A stretch of DNA of 64,000 nt from Halomicrobium zhouii (GCF_900114435.1 NZ_FOZK01000002.1:930001-994000), one strand, 5' to 3'. Shown: positions 7,695 through 16,864, counted from the first letter of the stretch. Translations and numbers: made by a program. The notes: a model not told the origin generated them from the sequence alone.

Positions 7695-8528
7695 ATGACG
7701 GACGCCACGCTCGAGGAGAGCGTCGAGCGGATCGAACGAGCCCTCGCGGCCTACCGCCGGTATCGACGCCGGCGGCGGAACCCACAGCTGGTCACCGAGC
7801 GGAACGACTCGAAGGACGTGGACCGGTCGATCGAGATGCTCATGCCGGACACCAAGTGGGCGACGCCGCTGCACGAAATCGATTCGGCCAGGGACGGGCC
7901 GACTGCGTTCGTCGTCGCGGGCCAGCACGGCATCGAGCCAGCCGGCTGGAAGGCCGCCGAGTTGCTCGTCGAGATGACGCCCCAGTCCGGAACGCTCGTC
8001 GTCGTTCCGCGCGCCGACCAGACCGCGATCGAGGCCGGTGTCTACAGCGGCGACGAGGGGAGCCTCAACGACCACTGGCGCGTCGGCAGTGAGCCGACGA
8101 TCGAAATCGCGCGCGTCATCTGGGACCGGTTCGAGTCCTACCAGCCGGACATCGCGTTCGACCTCCACAGCTCACAGGGCATCTACAAATCAGGCATCGA
8201 CGACGGGTTCGGGCAGGCCCTCTACCCGACGCCCGGTCGAGCGCGTGACGTCGCGGCCGCGGTCGTCGACACGCTCAACGAGGAGTTCGTCACCGACTGG
8301 CCGGACCACTACGACTACATCGTCGGGAACCTGCAGAGCGGCTGGGGCACCTTCTTCAGCCACAAGGTCGGCGGCCAGTACGACGGCGACTGCCTGCTGT
8401 GTGAGCCGACCCGCCGGACCACCGAGGACGGGCGACACCCGACGGAGGCCCAGCGGATCAGGTGGAACCTGGCCTCGGCCGTGCTCGCGCTCGACCACTA
8501 CGAGATGACGTTCGACGAATCGATCTGA
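7695..8528 (+). CDS. AstE/aspartoacylase-type zinc carboxypeptidase-like protein
   Basis: A 277-residue M14-fold protein. The zinc-site pattern is visible: GQHGIEP (His and Glu ligands, near residue 77) and FDLHSS (third ligand His, near residue 157). Succinylglutamate desuccinylase and aspartoacylase relatives remove acyl groups from amino acids, and substrate choice cannot be read here. The ATG at 7695 is preceded by GGAGGGG at 7684-7690, which decides the start over the longer open frame beginning at 7431. It follows the Tat-protein gene and may be cotranscribed with it. Confidence 0.85.
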   Translation: MTDATLEESVERIERALAAYRRYRRRRRNPQLVTERNDSKDVDRSIEMLMPDTKWATPLHEIDSARDGPTAFVVAGQHGIEPAGWKAAELLVEMTPQSGTLVVVPRADQTAIEAGVYSGDEGSLNDHWRVGSEPTIEIARVIWDRFESYQPDIAFDLHSSQGIYKSGIDDGFGQALYPTPGRARDVAAAVVDTLNEEFVTDWPDHYDYIVGNLQSGWGTFFSHKVGGQYDGDCLLCEPTRRTTEDGRHPTEAQRIRWNLASAVLALDHYEMTFDESI

Positions 8529-8596
8529 GGACGACCGACTTCGACCGCTCGCGCTCCCTGGTCCCTTCTCCCGGAGCGCTTGCTCCCCCGGGCACT

Positions 8597-9268
8597 TCAC
8601 TCCCCGCGCGTCGGGGAGACCGGGCGAACCTCGTCGGGCGCCGTCTCGCAGTCGATCCACTCGACGTCGAACGACCCCGAGTACTCGAAGACCAGGCCGA
8701 CGACCGGATTCGTCACGCGGACGGCGATCCGATAGCTATCGGCCGCCTCGTCGTACCACTCGTGGACGTTCGCCGTCGCCGAGAGGACGAGCGGGAAGTC
8801 GATTCCCGTCCCGAACGCGTACAGGCGCTGGGCGCCGGTCGTGAGTTCGATTCCGCCCGCGTCGCTGACGCCGACGTCGACGTCGACCGCGAGGTGGTGG
8901 CGCTTCCCCAGGTAGTCGACGATACGGTCGCGCTCCTCGCTGTAGATCATCGCCGCGTCGAAGTGGCGTTCCCTGGGCAACTCGAACGTCCGCAGCCAGG
9001 TCACCGTCTCCCGCCCGTAGGCGTCCTCGTACGCGTAGTTCCGGATGGTGAACGGGACTGCAGTGCTCTCCTCCGGGAACATGGTGTGCATCGTCGCCCC
9101 GACGGCGAGGAACGGGAGGGTGTACAGCCCGCCGTTGCGGACGTACTCCATCGTCCCGCGGCCGATGGCGGCCACGCCGTCCTCGCTCGTGAACCCGAAC
9201 CGCCGCTGCATCTTCGGGTGGAGGTCGTCGAACTCCTCGCCGAGGGCCCGCTGGTAGATGGAGTTCAC
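8597..9268 (-). CDS. DUF4166-type protein
   Basis: A 223-residue protein beginning MNSIYQRALGEEFDDLHPKM, which matches the opening of DUF4166 proteins. The body is predicted beta-rich with a conserved GRGTMEYVRNGG segment. No catalytic motif is known for the family. It overlaps the preceding SRPBCC-DoxX gene by 4 nt (ATGA), so the two are translationally coupled and probably act together, perhaps on a lipid or membrane-linked substrate. That last point is inference. Confidence 0.8.
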   Translation of the reverse strand: MNSIYQRALGEEFDDLHPKMQRRFGFTSEDGVAAIGRGTMEYVRNGGLYTLPFLAVGATMHTMFPEESTAVPFTIRNYAYEDAYGRETVTWLRTFELPRERHFDAAMIYSEERDRIVDYLGKRHHLAVDVDVGVSDAGGIELTTGAQRLYAFGTGIDFPLVLSATANVHEWYDEAADSYRIAVRVTNPVVGLVFEYSGSFDVEWIDCETAPDEVRPVSPTRGE

Positions 9269-10182
9269 TGGAGGTCACTCTCCGTCCGATCGGTGATACA
9301 GCGACGGGCACTCGGGAGTTCCTCGCCGGCGGCGTAGCCGACGGCCGCGAGCCCGAGCATCGCGACGCCCAGCGGAATCGACGAGAGAGGATGGGCGAGC
9401 AAGCCCGGGTTCGCGACGAGGCCGGCGCCCACCAGCGCCACGGTGAGTAGCGCCGACGCGGGGAACGCCAACCGGCGGTGCCAGGCTACGAGAAGCAGCA
9501 GGCCGAATCCGACCTCGGCCGCGCCGAGCGCCTGGATGGTCCCGTCGACGGGGAGCCCCGCCGGTAGCAACGCCGCAGACAGTTCCCGCTCGACGGGATG
9601 GGGCCCGAGTAGCTTCGGAACCAGGCCCTGGTAGACCCAGACCACGGCGAGCGAGAGCCGTGCTACGGCGTGGACGATAGCCTGGCGCATCGACGCCTCC
9701 GGAGAGACGTCCGATTCGAGCCACAGGCGGAGACGGTCGAAACTCCACGCCGTCGCCCACACCATCAGCGGTCGGAAGACGAACCGGTCGAAGACGCTGC
9801 CGAGACGGCCGAAGCGCGTGTCGTAGTTGTACGCAGTCAGGAACCGGACGCCGCCGTCCTCCGGGAGGTACTTCCAGTACCCGTTCCCCTCGGTGATCAG
9901 CGACTTCGGGTCGTCGGACCAGAACCGGAGCGCGGAGGTCCGCTCTCCTCCATCCGCACGCTCGCCGGTCGACTCGCCGCCACCAGCGACGCCGATGCCG
10001 AACCCGATTCTCGTCTCGTAGTCGAACTGCTGCGGTTCGCTCTCGTCGGGCCTCGGGAGATAGTCGATGTCGGTAAAGCGGAGGTCCCACCGCTCGTGCT
10101 GGTCCGGTTCCTGCGTCGCCCCCCACAGGTCCTCGACGTCGGCGTCCACCCACGTCTCGATGTACAGTTCCGTCCCACTCAT
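9265..10182 (-). CDS. SRPBCC-like domain fused to DoxX-like membrane domain
   Basis: A 305-residue two-domain protein. Residues 1-165 look like a START/SRPBCC ligand-binding fold (ELYIETWVDADVEDLW opening). Residues about 165-295 contain four hydrophobic segments of DoxX type with the LVPKLLGPHPVERE loop. It overlaps the downstream DUF4166 gene by 4 nt. A role in handling a hydrophobic ligand at the membrane fits the domains but is not shown. Confidence 0.8.
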   Translation of the reverse strand: MSGTELYIETWVDADVEDLWGATQEPDQHERWDLRFTDIDYLPRPDESEPQQFDYETRIGFGIGVAGGGESTGERADGGERTSALRFWSDDPKSLITEGNGYWKYLPEDGGVRFLTAYNYDTRFGRLGSVFDRFVFRPLMVWATAWSFDRLRLWLESDVSPEASMRQAIVHAVARLSLAVVWVYQGLVPKLLGPHPVERELSAALLPAGLPVDGTIQALGAAEVGFGLLLLVAWHRRLAFPASALLTVALVGAGLVANPGLLAHPLSSIPLGVAMLGLAAVGYAAGEELPSARRCITDRTESDLQ

Positions 10183-10278
10183 CTACCACTCTGTCCACGT
10201 ACTCCCCAATAAACGCGGGGGAGAGCTAGGAGTGGATGTTCGTGTGTGAGCTATCGCCAAACCTGGATCCAAGACGAC

Positions 10279-10672
10279 GAAAGCCCTCGCGCGTTTCCGG
10301 TCCCGGGACCCACGCTGTGCGCGCTCGCTTCGCTCACGTGCTTGCGGGGTCCGGGTTCCCGGAAACGCCCTCGCCCTTTCAGTCCACCAGGGCCACAGTA
10401 CTCTCGCGATGAAACGCGCTCACGTGAGGGTCCACTACTCCCCGGTCGCTCACCGTTCGGCGAGCGACACGCTTCCTACCGCAACCGAATGGCCGGGAGC
10501 GAGTGGCCGACCGACAGCGAGGCCCTCGCGACCAGGGGAAGGGCAGGGCTGCTGAAGCGATCCTTGGCGGACTGAAAGGGCGAGGCGGGGTGGGGGAAGC
10601 ACGACCCCGCAAGCACGCGAAGCGCGCGCAGCATGGGTCGCGCGACCCCAGCACGCCGAGGGCTTTCTTCGT
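10279..10672. repeat. large imperfect intergenic inverted repeat
   Basis: Left arm (about 10279-10392) and right arm (about 10566-10672) are inverted copies. Both ends start with AAAGCCCTCG, both have a CGCTTCG-type block followed by GTGCTTGCGGGGTC, and both finish with CTCGCCCTTTCAGTCC. The left arm also contains its own internal inverted repeat (about 10291-10312 against 10347-10368). The about 170-nt centre has no gene-like frame. The CTTTCARTCC core recurs at 29031. It lies between convergent or neutral gene ends, downstream of no obvious T-tract. Confidence 0.75.
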
Positions 10673-10744
10673 TCTAGTGACTGCAGTCACTGAACTGCTC
10701 CCAGAAGCACCACTTTAGAACTCGAAGAAGCCGAAAACGCCGAG

Positions 10745-13480
10745 TCAGCCGAACTGCCCCAGGCCGGTCTGTTCCTGGCCGGACTTCACTTCGTTCCAGG
10801 AGATGTCCAGGGCTTCGAGAATCCGCTCGATGGGACCCTGGAGGGTCTTGTCGAGCATCTTCTCCCAGTCGATCTCGAACTCCTCGGGCACCTGGTCGGC
10901 GAACTCGTAGCAGATGACGTCCTGGTCGCGGCGGAACTCGTTGAACAGGTCCTCGGCGCCCGGCGGGATGTCGTCCTCGATGCGCTGGAAGAAGTCGTCG
11001 TGGACCCGGTCGAGGTAGACGCGCTTTGGCTTGGAACCCCGCTGGAAGTTCGTCCCGAGCATGAGGTTCGCGTACTTCGCACCCCGGACCTGTGCGGTGT
11101 CGGTGTCGTAGTTGTCCAGGCGCTTGCCGATTCCGCCCGGGATACCGACGTCGTCGAGGTCGACGTTCCCGGCCTGGTAGTCCTCGATGACCGCGTGGAC
11201 GTAGTCCTTGATGGCCTCGCGGTCCTCGCCGTGGACGATCATGTCGATGACTTCCTTCTGGACGCGCTTGGTGATGGGCGAGATGTCCGAGCGCTGGTAC
11301 TCGAAGCCGGTGATGTCGATGTCGTCGACGTCCTTCCCCTCCTTCCAGACGATGTGGCCGGCGTAGCGCTTCTTCTTGCCCGCCTGGAAGAACCGCCGGT
11401 AGAGTTTCTCGAACTCGATCTGGAAGCGGTGGTCCTCGGCGTTCAGTTCCTCGCGGGCGAACTCGTCGTAGGCTCCGTTGATGTGGTCCTCGATCTCGAA
11501 GGACTGCTCGATGGCCTCCTCGACGGAGACGTCGCTACCGAGCGAGAGCATGACACTGTCAGTATCCCCGTAGGCGACGTCGTAGCCGATGTCGTTGGCG
11601 GCTTTCTCGGTGAACTGGATGACGTCGCGGCCCGTCGCCGTGACGGCGGCGCCCATCTCCTTGTCGTAGAGGCGGAACCGGTCCCAGCCCAGCACGCCGT
11701 ACAGCGAGTTCATGATGACCTTCACCGCGGCCTGCTGGCGGTCGTACCGGCCGTAGGCGTCCGAATCGGGGTCGTGCTCGTTGCGCAGGGACTTCTTCTC
11801 CTCGCGCTCGCTGAGGAGTTCGTCGACCATCGACCGGATGACGCCGTCCGGTTCCTTGCGGAAGTGGGTCCCGTTGGGGGCGCGGTAGGTGTTCTCCTCG
11901 AACGCTTCCTCGCTCTCGTACTCGTCGGGCGTGACCTTCGTCTCGGGACTCGCGTTCGTCGTCACCATGCACATCGGGTACAGTGACTTCAGGTCCAGCA
12001 CGGTGACGTTCTCGCGCACGCCGGTGATCGGTTCGAAGACGGCCCCACCCTCGTACTCCTCGCCCTCTTGCTGGCCCTTCGAGGGGAGCGCGTAGTTGCC
12101 GTGGAGCTTGTGGAGGACGTACATGTCCACCGCGTCGCCGGGCGTCGTCGCGTCTTCGATCTTGCAGCCGACGAACTGGCGCACCTCGTCCCAGAAGGGG
12201 ATGATGCCCTGTTCGCGGTCGAGTTCCACGCAGAGTTCGACGTCGCGGAGGTTGTACTCAAGCAGGCGCTCGGGGTCCTCCTCCCAGAGGTCGCCGATGT
12301 CGCCCTTGTAGCGTTCCTTGCCGACGCCCAGCTCCACTTCGCCGACGGCGTCGAGCCGATACGAATCCAGCTCGCTGAACTGGGTGCGCTGGTATGCGTA
12401 CAGCAGGTCGAAGACGACCCGTCCCTTGACGTTCGGGCCCTGCCAGTTCGAGCGCCACACCTCGTCGATGCGGGAGAGCCGGTCCGAGTCGAGGTCGTAG
12501 TCGTGGTTGTAGTCCTGCAGTTCCTCCAGTCGGTCGAGGAAGTACGGCGCGTCGAAGTCGTCGAAGTTCCAGCCCGTGAGGATGTCCGGATCTGTCTCGT
12601 CGATGTAGTCGAGGAAGGCTTCGAGCATCGCCTCTTCTTCCTCGAAGATGCGGACGTCGGCGTCGAACTCGCCGCTGATGGGCTCGTAGCGTTCGAGCGC
12701 CTCCGGGCCGGCGACGTTGTCCGGGTCCTCGTAGAGCCAGACGACGTACTCGTCGTCGTAGGAGTCGTGGCTGGTGAGACAGATGATCGTCTCTTCGCCG
12801 TCTTCGGGGAAGCCGTGGCGGTCGTCGACTTCGATGTCGAAGGTGTTGACGCGCGGGTCGGCCTGTACCTCGGCCGGTTCCAGTTCGGCGTGGTGAACTC
12901 GCAACGAGCCGTCGTCTTCCTCGCGAACGGGCACGCGCACGCCGCCCGTGATGCCCTTGTCGATGAGCAGCCGGTTCGGGAAGAGGATGTCCGCCTCGTA
13001 GTGGTCGAACTCGTCGCGGATCTGGCCGACGTCGCGGGGGGTCTGGCCGAATATCTTCACCAGCCGTTCCCCGCGGATGGACTCGTAGGGCTCGCCGTCG
13101 TCGTCGAACTCCTCCCAGCCGGTGATCCGGTCGTACTGGCGGAGTCGGTCGTCGGAGACGGAGTCGACCGGGGCGTAGAAGTACGGTCTGAAGTCGTAGA
13201 CGCGTGCGTGGACCGCCTCGTTCTCGCTCGTCCGGCCGAAGACGTGGACGACGGGGTACTCGTCGTCCCCGTTGCCCTCGATCGTGTAGTCGACCTGGGT
13301 CACGACGAACTCCTCGTGGCCGTCGACGTCGGGGAACAGGTGCTCGCTCGCGTCGACGACGTCGGCCGTCGACCCGCCGTTGCCGGCGATGGCTTCGGCC
13401 TCCGCCGTCGCGTCCCGCTCTCCGCCGTCCCCGTCGTTCGTGGCGAACGCATCGAGGCCTTGCTGGCCCTCGTCGGTCAT
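10745..13480 (-). CDS. polB: family B DNA polymerase
   Basis: A 911-residue replicative-type DNA polymerase. The 3'-5' exonuclease motifs are FDIEVDD (about residue 212), DILTGWNFDDFD and YNLRDVE. The polymerase motifs are A DLKSLYP (about 497), B NSLYG (about 590) and C YGDTDS (about 637). None is interrupted by an intein, although motifs A and C are common intein sites in archaeal PolB. The ATG at 13480 is preferred over longer open sequence because a TTTTTACC TATA-like box lies about 27 nt upstream and residues before it look non-coding. The N-terminal 60 residues are acidic and low in complexity. Confidence 0.96.
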   Translation of the reverse strand: MTDEGQQGLDAFATNDGDGGERDATAEAEAIAGNGGSTADVVDASEHLFPDVDGHEEFVVTQVDYTIEGNGDDEYPVVHVFGRTSENEAVHARVYDFRPYFYAPVDSVSDDRLRQYDRITGWEEFDDDGEPYESIRGERLVKIFGQTPRDVGQIRDEFDHYEADILFPNRLLIDKGITGGVRVPVREEDDGSLRVHHAELEPAEVQADPRVNTFDIEVDDRHGFPEDGEETIICLTSHDSYDDEYVVWLYEDPDNVAGPEALERYEPISGEFDADVRIFEEEEAMLEAFLDYIDETDPDILTGWNFDDFDAPYFLDRLEELQDYNHDYDLDSDRLSRIDEVWRSNWQGPNVKGRVVFDLLYAYQRTQFSELDSYRLDAVGEVELGVGKERYKGDIGDLWEEDPERLLEYNLRDVELCVELDREQGIIPFWDEVRQFVGCKIEDATTPGDAVDMYVLHKLHGNYALPSKGQQEGEEYEGGAVFEPITGVRENVTVLDLKSLYPMCMVTTNASPETKVTPDEYESEEAFEENTYRAPNGTHFRKEPDGVIRSMVDELLSEREEKKSLRNEHDPDSDAYGRYDRQQAAVKVIMNSLYGVLGWDRFRLYDKEMGAAVTATGRDVIQFTEKAANDIGYDVAYGDTDSVMLSLGSDVSVEEAIEQSFEIEDHINGAYDEFAREELNAEDHRFQIEFEKLYRRFFQAGKKKRYAGHIVWKEGKDVDDIDITGFEYQRSDISPITKRVQKEVIDMIVHGEDREAIKDYVHAVIEDYQAGNVDLDDVGIPGGIGKRLDNYDTDTAQVRGAKYANLMLGTNFQRGSKPKRVYLDRVHDDFFQRIEDDIPPGAEDLFNEFRRDQDVICYEFADQVPEEFEIDWEKMLDKTLQGPIERILEALDISWNEVKSGQEQTGLGQFG

Positions 13481-13791
13481 GTTGAGACGACCTTTGCGAC
13501 GCCCGGTAAAAACTACGGCGGTCCGGTCGCTCGAACGTCGCCGGGGACCGTGACCGGATCTACGTCGGCCGCTGGGCCGAACCACCGTCTGTCCTGCGTG
13601 TCGCCGGCCGTCCGCTGACGAAATCACACCCTGTCTGTAAACGATGTTAAACGGTTGCTAAGGCCGATATGGCGGCCGAACACCGGGTACAGGCCGCCGT
13701 GGTTAGGAGGTAACTAGCAGACGTCTTGCTATTATTTGAACGATTGTGGCAGATTAAGTAACCGCCACCACTCTGAGCTGAATGGATATTC
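13481..13791. other. divergent promoter region of polB and the GH10 gene
   Basis: It holds the polB TATA-like box (about 13505-13513, minus strand) and, on the plus strand, a TATA-like AGATTAAGTAACC at about 13752-13764 before the GH10 start at 13792. No small gene is convincing here. An 80-codon open frame on the minus strand lacks protein-like composition. Confidence 0.5.
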
Positions 13792-15960
13792 ATGCCAGAC
13801 GAACGGACAGGGTTCGAGAGCAGGCGGCGAACGTTCCTGAAATCGGTGGGCGCGCTAGGGGTCACGGCGGCCGGCAGTTCGGTCGCCACGGCCCAGGAGT
13901 CGACGGAGTCGGCAGACTCGCTCGGCGACTACCACCAGGCGCTCCGGGACGACCTCACGGGTCGCGGGGGGAACAGGACGCTCCCGGCAGGAGAGTACGT
14001 CTACGGCACGACTGAGGAGGCGGCACTGGAGGCCTTCTCGCTCGAGGGCGACGGCGAGGAGTCGACTATTTCGGTCGACACCGACGCCGTCCCGATCACG
14101 ACCGCGGGACGGCTGAACGTCTCCGGTGGCGCAGGTCAGCCCCACGAGGTATCGTATAAAGGGCTCATCGAAGACGCCTCATTCAGCGAGGGTGATCTCC
14201 TCCTGGGCGTCGCGTACGTCCGGAGCGATTCCGAACACGCGCAGGCGAAGGCGTCGTTCAAGTACGAGTACACCGACTCGGATGGGGAGACGACCTATAG
14301 CGACAGTTTCGTCCAGCGGGGTGCAGAGATGGACCCGACGGGCGAGTGGCTGCGCTACTTCTTCCCCATCGAGGTGGGCGCGAAACCCGACGGGTCGGAC
14401 CACGTCCCGTTCCTGGAGTTCTGGACGGGCTACGGCGATCAGACGATCGAGTTCGGCGGGCTGGCGCTGATCGACTACAGCGACGACGACGTCGACCTGG
14501 GGACGCTGCCGCCCTACGACTACGAGGGCCGGTCGCCAGACGCCGAGTGGCGGGAGGAGGCCCACGAGCGGATCGAGGAACACCGCAAGACCGACCTCGA
14601 GGTCGAGGTCCTCGGGCCCGGCGGCCAGCCGATGAATCGCGCTGGCGTCGAGGTCGAGATGCAGGAACACGAGTTCGACTTCGGCAGCGCCGTCTCCGTC
14701 AACCACGTCACGGGCGACGAGGAGGACGACGAGACGTACCGTGAAACCTTCCTCGAGTACTTCAACAAGGCCGTCGTCGAGAACGGCCTGAAGTACCCGG
14801 CCTGGGAGGGGGGCTGGGACATGTCCCAGGACGACATCAGGTCGACGCTCGACTGGCTGAACGAGCGGGACGTTCCGACTCGCGGCCACTACCTCCTGTG
14901 GGAGGAGTACACTACCGACGGCGGCGGTGGCATGTACATCGAGAACGCGGACGAACTCTCGACCGACGAGATCGAAGACCTCGTCGCCGAGAAGATCCGA
15001 AACCACGCCGAGACGTTCGACGGCGAGGTCTCCGACTGGGACATGCACAACCACCCCATCTGGCAGAGCAACTTCCGCGACACGGAAGGGCTCGGCTGGG
15101 AGGCAGTCGACCGCTGGTGGCAGGTGGCGAACGAGGCCACGGACGACGAACTGTACACCAACGAGATGGGCGCCATCGGCGGTGCGTGGCAGCGGAGCCA
15201 GTACCTCGATTACATCGAGCACCTGGTCGAGAACGACTACCCCGTCGACGGGATCGGATTCATGGGCCACCACCAGCAGCAGTGGGGCCAGATGCTCCCC
15301 ATCACGGGCGACCGGAGCATGGAGGAGGGCTTCGACGCGTTCGCCGACTTCGACCTGCCGCTGCTCATCACCGAGTTCGACATCGAGATTTTCAGTCGCC
15401 GCAACGCCCAGGACGTCGCGGTCCAGGCCGACTACACGCGTGACTTCCTCACGATGGCGTTCAGCAAGGAGGCCGTCGAGGGCGTCATGTCCTGGGGCTT
15501 CTGGGAGGAAGACCACTGGCGACCGACCGGCGCCTACTTCGATTCGGACTGGACGCTGCGTGAGAACGGCGAAGTCTACAGGGACCTGGTCTTCGACGAG
15601 TGGTGGACCCACGAGCGCGGCTGGACCGACCACGACGGCGTCTTCGAGACGCGCGGGTTCAAAGGCGACTACGCCGTCAGGGCCCGGAAGGGCGGACTGA
15701 CTGGCGAGAAGATCGTGACGGTCGACGACGAGACGGAGACGGTGACGGTCGAACTCTCCCCCGACGACGAAGAGTCGGACGACGAAGAATCGGACGACGA
15801 CGTGGAGTGCGGACCAGGTCGGGACGACGAACCGGGGAAGGGCCCTGGCTGGAAGGGGAAGAAAGGAAACGGGCACGGAAAGGGGAAGCGAGGTAACGGT
15901 CACGGGAAGGGGAAACACGGGAAAAAGCACGGCTGGAAGGAGAACGACGAGCGCACCTGA
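13792..15960 (+). CDS. secreted GH10-family (xylanase-like) protein, acid/base Glu missing, early stop
   Basis: A 722-residue Tat-exported protein: RRRTFLKSVG at 11-20, probable cleavage after ATA near residue 35. Residues 60-235 form a carbohydrate-binding-like beta domain. Residues 250-605 form a divergent GH10 barrel with GHYLLW (366-370) and the nucleophile segment LITEFD (E528). The usual acid/base motif WDxxNE reads WDMHNH here, with H421 in place of Glu. The tail (about 655-722) is acidic, then Gly/Lys/His-rich. The TGA at 15958 is followed in frame by 47 more coding-like codons, so this end may be a nonsense mutation. The role in xylan or other glucan breakdown is inferred from the fold; hydrolysis is doubtful without the acid/base residue. 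Confidence 0.85.
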   Translation: MPDERTGFESRRRTFLKSVGALGVTAAGSSVATAQESTESADSLGDYHQALRDDLTGRGGNRTLPAGEYVYGTTEEAALEAFSLEGDGEESTISVDTDAVPITTAGRLNVSGGAGQPHEVSYKGLIEDASFSEGDLLLGVAYVRSDSEHAQAKASFKYEYTDSDGETTYSDSFVQRGAEMDPTGEWLRYFFPIEVGAKPDGSDHVPFLEFWTGYGDQTIEFGGLALIDYSDDDVDLGTLPPYDYEGRSPDAEWREEAHERIEEHRKTDLEVEVLGPGGQPMNRAGVEVEMQEHEFDFGSAVSVNHVTGDEEDDETYRETFLEYFNKAVVENGLKYPAWEGGWDMSQDDIRSTLDWLNERDVPTRGHYLLWEEYTTDGGGGMYIENADELSTDEIEDLVAEKIRNHAETFDGEVSDWDMHNHPIWQSNFRDTEGLGWEAVDRWWQVANEATDDELYTNEMGAIGGAWQRSQYLDYIEHLVENDYPVDGIGFMGHHQQQWGQMLPITGDRSMEEGFDAFADFDLPLLITEFDIEIFSRRNAQDVAVQADYTRDFLTMAFSKEAVEGVMSWGFWEEDHWRPTGAYFDSDWTLRENGEVYRDLVFDEWWTHERGWTDHDGVFETRGFKGDYAVRARKGGLTGEKIVTVDDETETVTVELSPDDEESDDEESDDDVECGPGRDDEPGKGPGWKGKKGNGHGKGKRGNGHGKGKHGKKHGWKENDERT

Positions 15961-16104
15961 CACGGGAAGAACGCCAGCGAGTGGAACGAAACCGCCCACG
16001 ACTGGCCGGAGAAGAACGCGAGCCAGTGGGGCGAATCTGACGAGCACGGGTGGAACAAGACGGTGCGGGAGTGGTTCGACGAGACGGGGGACAACGGCGA
16101 CTGA
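15961..16104 (+). other. in-frame continuation of the GH10 gene beyond TGA
   Basis: Directly after the TGA the same frame runs for 47 sense codons to a second TGA at 16102. The encoded stretch is Trp-, Asn- and Glu-rich with spaced EWNE, DWPE, SQWGE, HGWNK and REWFDE units, continuous in style with the tail before the stop. This suggests that the ancestral protein ended here, as about 770 residues. Confidence 0.65.
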
Positions 16105-16238
16105 CCGAAATCGCAGCGTACCCCCACCCAGGGACCGTCAGATCCGGCGGGCCGGTTAGGTGGGCCGGTCCTGTCGTCTGAACTACTGGTGCCGGAAAGT
16201 ATATGGCATGACATCCCATACCACATTCCGACGCCCCA

Positions 16239-16427
16239 ATGTCGAACCACGCACCCAGTGGAGAAACGGACGACGCGATAGAACTGACGTCGGAACCACA
16301 GTTGCCCGATGCCATCCAGTCCACGGAGACGTACCAGACCGACGAGGGGACAGTATTCTACGACGCCCAGAATCCGCTTGCGTGGCTCCAGACCGACGCC
16401 GCCGTTCGCCTGAGCGACCGGGCGTAG
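16239..16427 (+). CDS. small conserved haloarchaeal protein
   Basis: A 62-residue acidic protein with the compact segment ETYQTDEGTVFYDAQNP then LAWLQTDAAVRL. The layout matches a recurrent small haloarchaeal protein type of unknown function. There is no membrane segment or cysteine. A TATA-like AGTATATGG is about 35 nt upstream of the ATG, which supports expression. Confidence 0.75.
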   Translation: MSNHAPSGETDDAIELTSEPQLPDAIQSTETYQTDEGTVFYDAQNPLAWLQTDAAVRLSDRA

Positions 16428-16464
16428 GCGAACGACTTTTGCGGTCCCCCGCCAACGACGACTC

Positions 16465-16839
16465 GTGAGCCAGTCGGACGACCAGGGTGACGACCGAAAC
16501 CTCGCCCGCCAGTACGCCGACCGGTACGGCGGATCCGACCTCGACTTCTCGCTTCTCTCCGAGGAAGAGGACGAAGACCTCCCCGGTCCCGGGGCTCCGT
16601 CACCGCCGAACCCCGGCGACGCCGACCGGACCGTCAGGGGACTGTTCTGGGTGCTCGTGCTCGTGTTCAACGTCGCCGTCGCCGCGCTGGCCATCGGACC
16701 GATGATGATCGCCTTCCAGGGCTGGTGGGACCTCGGGCTACAGGTGACGCTGGTCGGCGTCCTCGCCATGGCGTACGGCCTGTTTCGGTACTACCAGTTC
16801 AGAGAGAGTCGCGACGACGACGGGGAGCACAACGGCTAA
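16465..16839 (+). CDS. small membrane protein with acidic N-terminal half
   Basis: A 124-residue protein starting at GTG. Residues 1-55 are acidic and Pro-rich. Residues about 58-80 and 86-106 are two hydrophobic helices, followed by a charged tail. It is probably anchored with both ends in the cytoplasm. No family function is known to me. It is followed 25 nt later by the winged-helix-like gene on the same strand. Confidence 0.75.
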   Translation: MSQSDDQGDDRNLARQYADRYGGSDLDFSLLSEEEDEDLPGPGAPSPPNPGDADRTVRGLFWVLVLVFNVAVAALAIGPMMIAFQGWWDLGLQVTLVGVLAMAYGLFRYYQFRESRDDDGEHNG

Positions 16840-16864
16840 CCCTCCTGGACGGTAATCCTATTCC

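Noticed and set aside
10745-13480. inteins in polB
   Set aside because: Motifs A, B and C are continuous and the protein has normal uninterrupted length.
13647-13889. 80-codon minus-strand frame before the GH10 gene
   Set aside because: It overlaps the GH10 start and its promoter, with Ser/Asn/Arg-rich composition unlike haloarchaeal proteins and no TATA-like box at the right place.
15958-15960. TGA read as selenocysteine in the GH10 tail
   Set aside because: Haloarchaea are not known to have the selenocysteine machinery, and no recoding hairpin is evident; nonsense mutation, error or readthrough are simpler.
14179-16047. 622-codon open frame antisense to the GH10 gene
   Set aside because: The plus-strand protein has a Tat signal and barrel motifs; the antisense product has none.
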